Shown here in pieces: positions 1-5,675 of a stretch of DNA of 5,831 nt. Position 1 is the first letter of the stretch. Each line of letters starts with the position of its first letter. The notes beneath the pieces were generated by a model. That model searched no databases. It saw only the letters and a list, made by a program, of their open reading frames with translations, and was not told the origin of the DNA. Made by a program: the position numbers and the translations under genes. This stretch comes from Tannerella sp. (GTDB taxonomy: Bacteria; Bacteroidota; Bacteroidia; Bacteroidales; Tannerellaceae): NCBI GenBank assembly GCA_031289515.1, contig JAITPH010000075.1:1-5831 (forward strand). The letters are read 5' to 3'.

Positions 1-41
1 ATTAGTCATTCGATAACCTGCCAATGACGGATACCTCCCTT

Positions 42-130
42 GTCATGTCGAGCGGAGCGCAGCGTAGTGGAGACATCTCGCGTGTAGGATAACAGATGTC
101 TCCGCTGCGCTGTGCTCCGGTCGACATGAC
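42..130. repeat. 37-bp inverted repeat, 15-base spacer
   Basis: Arms 42-78 and 94-130 are reverse complements at 33 of 37 positions, starting GTCATGTCGA and ending GACATCT, around spacer 79-93. As plus-strand RNA, three of the four differences (59/113, 65/107, 68/104) become G-U pairs and only 52/120 is a true mismatch; as minus-strand RNA the same three are A-C mismatches. The element resembles small non-coding palindromic repeats scattered between genes in bacteria; no transposase or terminal duplication is visible. Confidence 0.9.
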
Positions 131-160
131 ATGATTGTGCTGCGCTCCGGTCGACATGAC
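106..160 (+). repeat. 25-bp direct repeat (duplicated right arm)
   Basis: Positions 106-130 and 136-160 match at 23 of 25 bases, exactly 30 bases apart; both end in CTCCGGTCGACATGAC. The second copy is thus a partial duplication of the right arm of the 37-bp inverted repeat. The second copy also folds on itself: CTCCGGTC at 145-152 pairs perfectly with GACCGGAG at 158-165 around a 5-base loop. Confidence 0.85.
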
Positions 161-194
161 CGGAGGGGGTAACCATCATTGCGTGTGCGGTATC

Positions 195-220
195 CGTCAT
201 TGGTAGGAACGAAGCAATCC
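195..220 (+). repeat. CGTCATTG..GGAACGAAGCAATCC repeat, left copy
   Basis: This 26-base stretch matches 5775-5800 at 24 of 26 positions in the same orientation (GT instead of CG at 203-204). It overlaps the right arm of the outer inverted repeat and ends 10 bases before the pssA stop codon. Sequences of the form GTCATTGCGAGGAACGAAGC are a familiar intergenic repeat type in several bacterial phyla; that recognition is from memory, whereas the second copy is seen directly in this window. Confidence 0.85.
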
Positions 221-230
221 AGAGATTACA

Positions 231-998
231 TCAACTTTCAACTCCCCTGTATGCCAGAATCGACATCAGAACATACAGAAGAGCTGTCGCCGAGACGCCG
301 GCAAAGCCAAAAAAAACGATTAATAAAATGGCCGAAGCCAGTAGAACATACTGCAACTTGTTGTCTTTCCATCTCAAAGACGACATTTTCAGCGAAAACA
401 TCGGGATTTCGGTGACAAGCAGCGATGAAGAAACGATTGCCAACGCCGACAAACATCCCATCAAGATAACAGGAGATATTATTATAGCCTCGCCGCCGAA
501 AAGCGTGCAAGGTAGCGTGCAGGAGAGCGGCGTGAAAGAAAGCGGCGAGCATGAAAGCGAATATACGAGCGGCGCCCAGAAAATAGCGTGCGCCGGAACG
601 GGAAGCCCCAGAAACGATTTCGTCTGACGGCTGTCGATATTGAATTTTGCCAGCCTCAAACCCGAAAATACAGGAATAAAAAACGCCGAAAGAAGGAACG
701 CCCGACTGCCGAAAGAGCCGCCGTCCGCCATTCCGTCAAGAAAACTGTACAGCATTGCCCCCGGAGCGACGCCGAAACTGACGATGTCCGACAGCGAATC
801 AAGCTCTTTGCCGATCGGCGAATACGCCTTCAGCATCCGGGCGGCAAAACCGTCGGCAAAGTCGAATACCGCAGCCAGAAAAACGGCTGTCATAGCATAA
901 AGAAAATGCCCCTGCATCCCTGCCGCAGTCGCATAAAAGCCACAGGCAAGATTAAGGCAGGTCAGCGTGTTGGGTATGTACAGGTATATTTTTTTCAT
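231..998 (-). CDS. pssA: CDP-diacylglycerol--serine O-phosphatidyltransferase
   Basis: This membrane enzyme transfers the phosphatidyl group of CDP-diacylglycerol to L-serine, giving phosphatidylserine and CMP, the step before Psd. The 255-residue protein carries the complete CDP-alcohol phosphatidyltransferase signature: D46, D49-G50, A53-R54, G63, D67 and D71, which coordinate metal and the CDP group in this family. Hydrophobic segments lie near residues 10-27, 32-46, 74-86, 100-115, 135-147, 172-195 and 216-250. The start ATG overlaps the psd stop as ATGA (995-998), so translation is probably coupled; no Shine-Dalgarno sequence is visible, and the MKKIYLYIPNTLTCLNL beginning is normal for the family. 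Oddly, residues 147-167, in a loop between membrane segments, form a Ser/Thr-Pro-Leu-Cys tandem repeat. All catalytic residues are present, so the enzyme should be active. Confidence 0.95.
   Translation of the reverse strand: MKKIYLYIPNTLTCLNLACGFYATAAGMQGHFLYAMTAVFLAAVFDFADGFAARMLKAYSPIGKELDSLSDIVSFGVAPGAMLYSFLDGMADGGSFGSRAFLLSAFFIPVFSGLRLAKFNIDSRQTKSFLGLPVPAHAIFWAPLVYSLSCSPLSFTPLSCTLPCTLFGGEAIIISPVILMGCLSALAIVSSSLLVTEIPMFSLKMSSLRWKDNKLQYVLLASAILLIVFFGFAGVSATALLYVLMSILAYRGVES
498..560 (-). repeat. In-frame 12/15-base tandem repeat within pssA
   Basis: Codons 147-167 read as five imperfect units: SLSC, SPLSF, TPLSC, TLPC, TLF. In the coding sense each unit follows (T/A)CG-(CCG)-CTN-TCN-TGC, with the CCG codon present in two units and absent in the others, which gives 12- or 15-base lengths. 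All unit lengths are multiples of three, so gain or loss of a unit would keep the frame. The stretch lies between membrane segments and well away from the catalytic motif. Confidence 0.75.
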
Positions 999-1756
999 AC
1001 GGTATCGGGTGGCATATTAGTGTCGGGTGACGTATTAGTGTCGGGTAGCGTATCGGTTTCGGGCGGCGTATAAATGATTCTGCCAAGTCGCGCTATCGGG
1101 GTCTGGTTTCCGGTCACTTTCTGGTCCATGTCCACAAGTATCTCCGTTCCCACCGGAAGGAACGTATCCACACGCGAGCCGAACTTGATGAATCCCATCT
1201 GTTCGTCGACACGGCAACAATCGCCCTCTCTGGCGTAGGTCACTATCCGTCGCGCCATCGCCCCTGCTATCTGACGCGCCAGAACTTCGATGCCGTATTC
1301 TGTCCTGACGACAATCGTTGAGCGTTCGTTGTCGGTGCTGCTTTTCGGCAGATATGCCGCCTTAAACCGGCCGTCGCTATGCGAAACGTGCTTCACGACG
1401 CCGTTAACCGGAAACCAGTTGGCATGTACGTTGAGAGGAGACATGAAGATGGACACCTGTATCCGCCTGTCGTGAAAATACTCGTTTTCCATAACCTCTT
1501 CGACGGCTACGATCGTGCCGTCGGCGGGCGCTATCACAAGACCTTCGGAATCGAACGGAAACCGGCGATACGGACAGCGAAAGAAATTGAGCACGATAAG
1601 AAACAGCGTCGCCGACGCTGCAAGGATGATATAGAAGAATATCTTGTTTTCCAGCGTATAATAGAAAGAGAGGTTTACGGCAAACAATACCGTAAACATG
1701 GACAGAAGCAGCCCTGTCCCTTCTCTGTGTACTTTCATTTTTCTTACTTTTCTCAT
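995..1756 (-). CDS. psd: Phosphatidylserine decarboxylase proenzyme, short type
   Basis: This enzyme decarboxylates phosphatidylserine to phosphatidylethanolamine, using a pyruvoyl group made by self-cleavage. The 253-residue protein has a basic N-terminus, two membrane-spanning segments at about 15-33 and 38-58, the PADG motif with D79, the NVHANWFPVNG motif with H111, and the processing site FGSR (192-195). Cleavage between G193 and S194 would give a beta chain of 193 residues and an alpha chain of 60 residues whose first residue becomes the pyruvoyl. The family normally ends soon after the GRIIY segment; here a tail of about 22 residues of PDTNTS-like repeats follows. The start MRKVRKMKV is chosen by position after the promoter; M7 (ATG at 1736-1738) is an alternative start. 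The stop overlaps the pssA start. An AGGA sits 11 bases before the ATG, too far to be a strong ribosome site. Confidence 0.95.
   Translation of the reverse strand: MRKVRKMKVHREGTGLLLSMFTVLFAVNLSFYYTLENKIFFYIILAASATLFLIVLNFFRCPYRRFPFDSEGLVIAPADGTIVAVEEVMENEYFHDRRIQVSIFMSPLNVHANWFPVNGVVKHVSHSDGRFKAAYLPKSSTDNERSTIVVRTEYGIEVLARQIAGAMARRIVTYAREGDCCRVDEQMGFIKFGSRVDTFLPVGTEILVDMDQKVTGNQTPIARLGRIIYTPPETDTLPDTNTSPDTNMPPDTV
1011..1064 (-). repeat. 18-base tandem repeat encoding the Psd tail
   Basis: Three 18-base units (1011-1028, 1029-1046, 1047-1064) lie head to tail; the first two match at 16 of 18 bases and the third matches its neighbour at 12 of 18. A partial fourth unit (993-1010) runs into the psd stop and the pssA start. 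The coding sense gives PETDTL, PDTNTS, PDTNMP and PDTV. The period is a multiple of three, so unit changes lengthen or shorten the tail without affecting frame, and always keep the ATGA junction. Confidence 0.85.
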
Positions 1757-1772
1757 ACTCTTAAAAGTCCTG

Positions 1773-1803
1773 CAAAATTATGTTTTTTTTTGCTAATATG
1801 AAA
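1773..1803 (-). promoter_or_regulatory. Bacteroidetes-type promoter for psd-pssA
   Basis: On the minus strand TAATTTTG (1773-1780) fits the Bacteroidetes -7 consensus TAnnTTTG exactly. A -33-like TTTC (1800-1803, one base from TTTG) stands 19 bases upstream. Transcription would start near 1767, leaving a leader of roughly 10 bases before the psd ATG. The spacer contains an uninterrupted run of nine A (plus-strand T, 1783-1791). The promoter fits inside the 55-base gap after the helicase gene, so psd-pssA can be expressed separately, though read-through is not blocked by any visible terminator. Confidence 0.7.
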
Positions 1804-1811
1804 GGAAAAGA

Positions 1812-4800
1812 TTAAAAAATACATTTTTCTATCTCGTTTAGGGTTATATACCACAGATAACCGGTCACTTCGGCGTAGCCCATTTCGCGTATAAGCGACA
1901 CATACTTACCGATTTGAATGCGATACGATTCTTCTTTGTTCTCTCCAAACTTGTAATCGGCGACGACGACACGTCCGTTTTTGTCCGTCATCACACGGTC
2001 AGGACGGCGCGACCGCCCTCTGCCGAACAGGATTTCGGCTTCGTTTATGACTTGCATCGAGCCGTCAAACCAGCTCCCGACCGGCTCTTGCCGCATCAAT
2101 TCCGTCAGCTTTTCCCTGAGCGCTTCCGACTCGTCGCCGCTTACCTCGCCGAGAAAAATCTTTTCGTTTATAGCCGGTACAATATCGTCAAAACTTACGA
2201 CCCGACTAAGAATATCGTGCATCAGGACGCCGTATTTGCGCTTTTCGTCGTCTATGAAGCCTCCCTTCCGGTGTATTCGCAAATGCAGCCTGTCGTCTGG
2301 CGAGACGGAATAAAAACGTTTCATTGCCAATTCCTCCACTTCCGACTGCTCACTGCCGCCATTGCTTCCATTGCCGTCCTTGCCGCCGCCATTGCCGCCA
2401 TTGCTGCCGTCCTTGCCGTCCGTTCCATCCTTGCCGTCCGCCGGATGCTGCCATGTCCCGCGTTCATAGAGGCCGGTTTCCGGGTCCGTCGCGTATTCGT
2501 CATCCTTCGACACTCCCAGATAAAGCAGATTCGCTATCGTGACATGCTTTGGCATTCGGGAATTTGATTTCGGCTCTTTCAGGGGCGCCGTCACGATCAA
2601 TTCTTCCTTCGCGCGCGTGAATCCTACGTATAGCGTATTCAAATTGTCGATGTACGAATGTAGCTTCTCGTGGAAATAGTCTTTGGAAAATATCGTTTTC
2701 GGCAACGTATCGCTGTATTTGACCGGCACAAGAGCCATGCTGTCGAACATCGGCTTTTGGGGATGACACCAGATGATAACGTCCCTCGGCTTCAGTTCCC
2801 AGTCGCAATAGGGCATTATGACGACCTTGAATCCAAGCCCCTTGGATTTATGAACGGTCATTATGCGAATTGCATTCTGCGTATCGGGAGTTACTATTTT
2901 TCTGTCTTTTCCGGTTTCTTCCCACTGCTCCAGAAATTTTCCCATATCTGCCGTTTCCGTCAGCGAAAACTCGGCGACGGAATCGAGAAACGATTGAATA
3001 TACACGAGTTCGCTTTCGGGAAAATCGCTCTCGAAAAGGCGAAATATGCCTTCCGTCAGTTCGTAAAGCGAACGGTTGGTCAATTGTTTGAGCTTGGCGA
3101 CGGCTTCGTCCGGAAATGCTGCGAACAGATCGATTTTTTCGCCGCTTTTCTTCTTGCGTTTCAGGACGGAATATGCCATCAGCGCCATTTGATATTGACT
3201 GTCGGCGTCGGGCTGGTTCAGGTATTTGAGCATCTCGACCATCCACCGCACCGACGCTGACGAACTGACGACAAGCGATTCTTCCGATATAATATCGTAT
3301 TTGTACTTCGACCCGGCGTGTTCTTCCTTGTATTGCAACAGTTTTCGCGCAGCGGCCATGCCTTCGGCCGACGTGCGCGTGAGTATGGCTATGTCGCGAA
3401 GTTCGTAACCGTTTTCCTGCAAGCGTTCGATTGTCTGCGGCAATATGTCCAATGTCTGCTCTTCCCATTTCTTCTCTTCCGTATCCGAAAGAAACTGAAC
3501 GCTGACGTGTCCGGCTTTATCCTTATAGGGCTTTGCGACATGCTGCCGCGACTGCCTGTACGCCGACCCGATGCGCGTCAGGTATTCTTCCTGCTCTTCT
3601 TCCGGGAGCGACGATTGCCGGATTTCGTCGTTGAAGCACGTTTGCAAATCCTCCGGCAAAATACGGAATATCATGTTGTTGAACTCGACGATATTGCGAT
3701 AGCTTCGCCAGTTCACATCGAGATTCCTTTCATCGATACGGCCGGCGAAATCCTTTTTCACCTGCTGGTCGAGCAGCGTCCAGTCGGAGTTGCGGAAACG
3801 GTATATGCTTTGTTTGACGTCGCCCACGATAAGGTTTCGACGGCCGCTGTCGAGACTGTCTTTCAGAAGCGGACGGAAATTCGCCCACTGCATCCGGCTC
3901 GTGTCCTGAAATTCGTCTATCATGTAATGTTCGATGCGCGTCCCTGTTTTCTCGTATATGAACGGTATTTCGCTGCCTTCGATTACACGGTTGAGCAGTT
4001 CCGTCGTATCGGCTATCGGCATCTTGTTGTTTTCTTCGCGCCAGCGCGCCAGATGCTGCGACAAATCGGTCAGAATCCCCAGCGCATGAAAATTCTTCAG
4101 GATGACGTCGGCGGTATGGTAACCGGTAAGGTCGTCGAAGAATTTGACGACGCCGTGCAACAGCTCGTTCATCCCGCCCGAATAAAGCGCTTCGGCTTTG
4201 CTGCGCTGCTCGCTGCCCGCCTTTTTGGGAATCCATCCGTCGACGTTGTCCGGCAGACCGTAAAACCGGCTCGACGGCTGTTCCATGCTGCCTCCGGCAA
4301 GACGCTCGAACGTCCTGAACGGCGACGTATTGCCGTAAATCAGTTCGGTCGGCTCGACGCCGTGGCGTTTCATCAGCATGACGCCCGCCTCGCCTGCTTC
4401 CCTCGCCCGCTTGCGCGTCGACTGCACGATGCCGTACAGCCTGTTTTTATAGTCCGAAAGGAAATCCTTTTGTCCGGTGTCCTTCAATATCCGGGCGCCG
4501 TATGTCTTGAACGATTCCTTGAAAAGCTGGCCGCCGAGGTTGATTATGTCCTGCCGTACGTTCCAGACGCCGCTCTCGTCTACCTTGTCTTCCATGAAAC
4601 GCAACAGCCAGTTCAGCAGGTCGGGGTTGTCTTCCTTTTCGAGACCGGACAGCATGTTTTCGACGGATTCCCTTTTCATGCGTTCTTCGCTTATTTCTAT
4701 CTGATAATTGCCCTGCAATCCTATCTCGCGGGCAAAAGCGCGGACGGTACGCTGGAAAAAGTGGTCTATCGTGCTAATGTTAAGCGCCGAATAATCGTGC

Positions 4801-5081
4801 AGTATCGTTACGAGCATGTTTTTTGCCCGCGAGCGTATCGTTTCCTCGCTCCACTTGCCGTCTTCCGAAAGGAGGCTTATATAGTCGGAAGGCTGATTGT
4901 CGGCGAGGCGAAACAGTTCCTCGATGATGCGTTTTTTCATTTCCGCCGTCGCCTTGTTTGTAAACGTTACGGCAAGTATGCGCCGGTGCGCGTCCCTGCC
5001 CTTGAGGAGCAGCGAGAGATATTCGCCGGTCAGGGTATGAGTTTTGCCGGTGCCGGCAGATGCGCTGTATATCGTTAGCAT
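1812..5081 (-). CDS. addA: AddA-like UvrD/Rep helicase-nuclease
   Basis: This is a superfamily 1 DNA helicase fused to a RecB-type nuclease, the AddA kind of subunit that unwinds and trims double-strand ends for RecA-dependent repair. Counting from MLTIYSAS, the 1089 residues show Walker A ASAGTGKT (7-14), motif Ia AVTFTNKATAEM (37-48), motif II IDEFQDTS (388-395), motif III IVGDVKQSIYRFRN (418-431), motif IV VNWRS (456-460), motif V IMTVHKSKGLGF (740-751) and motif VI LYVGFTRAKEEL (817-828). A PD-(D/E)XK nuclease follows: H955, D1028 (RPDR), D1042 and K1044 (ADYK), Q1056 and Y1060 (QIGKY). A Gly/Asp/Asn-rich linker (879-910) joins the two parts. The ATG at 5081 is chosen because Walker A follows at once; an in-frame ATG at 5195 lies inside the preceding gene and adds only Arg-rich sequence from its other frame. 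The AddB partner expected for this family is not in the window. Confidence 0.93.
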   Translation of the reverse strand: MLTIYSASAGTGKTHTLTGEYLSLLLKGRDAHRRILAVTFTNKATAEMKKRIIEELFRLADNQPSDYISLLSEDGKWSEETIRSRAKNMLVTILHDYSALNISTIDHFFQRTVRAFAREIGLQGNYQIEISEERMKRESVENMLSGLEKEDNPDLLNWLLRFMEDKVDESGVWNVRQDIINLGGQLFKESFKTYGARILKDTGQKDFLSDYKNRLYGIVQSTRKRAREAGEAGVMLMKRHGVEPTELIYGNTSPFRTFERLAGGSMEQPSSRFYGLPDNVDGWIPKKAGSEQRSKAEALYSGGMNELLHGVVKFFDDLTGYHTADVILKNFHALGILTDLSQHLARWREENNKMPIADTTELLNRVIEGSEIPFIYEKTGTRIEHYMIDEFQDTSRMQWANFRPLLKDSLDSGRRNLIVGDVKQSIYRFRNSDWTLLDQQVKKDFAGRIDERNLDVNWRSYRNIVEFNNMIFRILPEDLQTCFNDEIRQSSLPEEEQEEYLTRIGSAYRQSRQHVAKPYKDKAGHVSVQFLSDTEEKKWEEQTLDILPQTIERLQENGYELRDIAILTRTSAEGMAAARKLLQYKEEHAGSKYKYDIISEESLVVSSSASVRWMVEMLKYLNQPDADSQYQMALMAYSVLKRKKKSGEKIDLFAAFPDEAVAKLKQLTNRSLYELTEGIFRLFESDFPESELVYIQSFLDSVAEFSLTETADMGKFLEQWEETGKDRKIVTPDTQNAIRIMTVHKSKGLGFKVVIMPYCDWELKPRDVIIWCHPQKPMFDSMALVPVKYSDTLPKTIFSKDYFHEKLHSYIDNLNTLYVGFTRAKEELIVTAPLKEPKSNSRMPKHVTIANLLYLGVSKDDEYATDPETGLYERGTWQHPADGKDGTDGKDGSNGGNGGGKDGNGSNGGSEQSEVEELAMKRFYSVSPDDRLHLRIHRKGGFIDDEKRKYGVLMHDILSRVVSFDDIVPAINEKIFLGEVSGDESEALREKLTELMRQEPVGSWFDGSMQVINEAEILFGRGRSRRPDRVMTDKNGRVVVADYKFGENKEESYRIQIGKYVSLIREMGYAEVTGYLWYITLNEIEKCIF
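2352..2447 (-). repeat. 9-base in-frame repeat encoding a Gly-X-Y linker in AddA
   Basis: Residues 879-910 are built from Gly-X-Y steps such as GKD, GTD, GKD, GSN, GGN, encoded by variants of GGC-AAG-GAC and GGC-AGC-AAT. One register shift occurs at the GGG-KDG point. The stretch sits between helicase motif VI and the nuclease domain, where RecB and AddA proteins have a flexible tether. It is predicted to be disordered. Gain or loss of 9-base units would change tether length without a frameshift. Confidence 0.85.
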
Positions 5082-5083
5082 GA

Positions 5084-5425
5084 TTATATTGTTTTTACTT
5101 TGTATCCTTCTTTCGAGAGAATGGCGGCTACTTTCTGCTTTACGTCGCCCTGAACGATTATCTCGCCGTCTTTTGCCGCGCCGCCGACGCCGCATTTCAC
5201 CTTCAACAGTTTGGCAAGCGCGGCGAGGTCGCCGTCCGTTCCGCGAAACCCTGTTATCAGAGTAACCGTCTTGCCGCCGCGATTACGCTTGTCGAGCGCA
5301 ATGCGCAGCGACTGTTTCGCCGTCGGCAGCGTCGTTGCTTCCGTCTCGCCGCCGGTCTCGTATTTGAAGTCCGGATTAGTCGAATAAACCGTTCCAAGCC
5401 GTTCCTTCCAATCATTGTCTTTCAT
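5084..5425 (-). CDS. yciH: SUI1/YciH-family translation initiation factor
   Basis: This 113-residue protein is the bacterial relative of eukaryotic eIF1. Family members bind the small ribosomal subunit near the P site and are thought to affect start-codon fidelity; the role in Bacteroidetes is not settled. The N-terminal 35 residues (WKERLGTVYSTNPDF, then an acidic Thr-rich stretch) precede the SUI1 fold at about 38-110, with GKTVTLITGFRG (51-62), DLAALAKLLKVKCGVGG (66-82), KDGEIIVQGD (85-94) and GYKVK (107-111). The length is normal. The ATG at 5425 fits the family N-terminus and lies about 28 bases after the predicted transcription start. The stop codon is followed after two bases by the helicase start, so the two are surely cotranscribed and probably translationally coupled. 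Confidence 0.95.
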   Translation of the reverse strand: MKDNDWKERLGTVYSTNPDFKYETGGETEATTLPTAKQSLRIALDKRNRGGKTVTLITGFRGTDGDLAALAKLLKVKCGVGGAAKDGEIIVQGDVKQKVAAILSKEGYKVKTI

Positions 5426-5459
5426 CCCGATTCATTTTTGTCAATAAATTACCGAACGG

Positions 5460-5491
5460 CAAAGATAATACATTTCTTCCTTAGATTCAAA
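5460..5491 (-). promoter_or_regulatory. Bacteroidetes-type promoter for yciH-addA
   Basis: On the minus strand a -33 TTTG (5488-5491) and a -7 TATCTTTG (5460-5467) both match the Bacteroidetes consensus, 20 bases apart. The start of transcription should fall near 5453, about 28 bases before the yciH ATG. A run of seven A lies just upstream of the -33 box (plus-strand T, 5494-5500). No Shine-Dalgarno sequence is seen in the leader, as is usual in this phylum. Confidence 0.8.
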
Positions 5492-5502
5492 ACTTTTTTT
5501 GC

Positions 5503-5527
5503 GCTCCGGGCGCCGGGGCTGTTTTTT
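5503..5527 (+). terminator. Possible intrinsic terminator on the plus strand
   Basis: GCTCCGG (5503-5509) pairs with CCGGGGC (5513-5519) around a GCG loop, with one G-U pair, and is followed by TG and six T (5522-5527). This is the shape of a Rho-independent terminator reading rightward. No plus-strand gene precedes it in the window, so it could only stop antisense transcripts leaving the gene block, or it may be chance. On the minus strand the same stem is followed by A, not T, and would not terminate. Confidence 0.35.
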
Positions 5528-5546
5528 ATCTGCGTGTTTTTTTATC

Positions 5547-5573
5547 CACGAATTACACGAATTTTCACGAATT
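5547..5573. repeat. Triple CACGAATT tandem repeat
   Basis: CACGAATT occurs three times, at 5547-5554, 5556-5563 and 5566-5573, with one- and two-base spacers, giving a 9-10 base period. The phrase TTATCCACGAATTACACG resembles an intergenic sequence common in several bacterial phyla; this recognition is from memory. No function can be read from it. Confidence 0.75.
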
Positions 5574-5585
5574 TGGAAGAATACT

Positions 5586-5622
5586 CTCCGTTCGGCAGGA
5601 TTTGCAATCCTGCCGAACGGAG
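5586..5622. repeat. Perfect 17-bp hairpin, 3-base loop
   Basis: 5586-5602 and 5606-5622 are perfect reverse complements around the loop TGC. The stem includes CCGTTCGGCAGGATT. Flanking ATACTC (5581-5586) and AGTAT (5621-5625) could extend the pairing past a two-base bulge. No T-run follows on either strand, so it is not a standard terminator. It is one member of the GGATT/AATCC palindrome group in this region. Confidence 0.9.
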
Positions 5623-5673
5623 TATAAGGATTTTTAATCCGACCTTTTACGGATTGCAAACCCTGATACTCCG
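5618..5673. repeat. Inverted CGGAGTAT repeat enclosing GGATT palindromes
   Basis: CGGAGTAT (5618-5625) and ATACTCCG (5666-5673) are perfect reverse complements. Between them lie GGATT-TTT-AATCC (5628-5640), and AATCCG (5636-5641) that can also pair with CGGATT (5650-5655). The left arm overlaps the right arm of the perfect 17-bp hairpin, so the two folds compete for the same bases. Confidence 0.65.
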
Positions 5674-5675
5674 GG

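Larger units (their letters stand above)
17..207. repeat. Outer inverted repeat of a nested palindromic element
   Basis: Arm 17-35 (CCTGCCAATGACGGATACC) is the reverse complement of 189-207 at 18 of 19 positions; the core 21-35/189-203 is perfect over 15 bases. The one difference (20 against 204) is a G-T pair on the plus strand. The arms enclose 153 bases that contain a second, independent inverted repeat. The right arm runs on into the GGAACGAAGCAATCC core; the left arm does not, so the left outer end looks decayed or cut off. Confidence 0.85.
1..230. other. Gene-free repeat cluster downstream of pssA
   Basis: No credible gene lies between the left edge and the pssA stop. The stretch holds a nested pair of inverted repeats, a partly duplicated arm and one copy of the GGAACGAAGCAATCC core, listed separately. 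The short minus-strand reading frame across it is only a translation of the repeats. In the minus-strand sense the palindromes follow pssA by about 10 bases, so they could stall or stabilise the 3' end of the psd-pssA message, but no T-run follows, so there is no classical intrinsic terminator. Confidence 0.8.

Noticed and set aside
6..200. 64-residue minus-strand frame with repeated HVDRS
   Set aside because: It is a direct translation of the palindromic repeats and their duplicated arm, with no start signal or conserved domain.
1757..1811. Terminator between the helicase gene and psd
   Set aside because: On the minus strand there is no stem before the A/T-rich part and the long run is A, not T, so only a promoter is supported.
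1914..2567. 217-residue plus-strand frame with an Ala/Ile/Val-rich run resembling a membrane segment
   Set aside because: The run is the antisense reading of the Gly/Asp/Asn linker repeat in the helicase-nuclease gene.
3318..5078. 586-residue open frame on the plus strand
   Set aside because: It is fully antisense to the helicase-nuclease, whose motifs are intact throughout; the translation shows no recognisable domain and the frame is kept open by the codon use of the real gene.
5082..5195. Longer helicase reading frame starting at 5195 with 38 extra Arg/Lys-rich residues
   Set aside because: The extension lies entirely inside the yciH gene in another frame, has no family match, and the Walker A region normally stands at the very N-terminus, as it does from the ATG at 5081.
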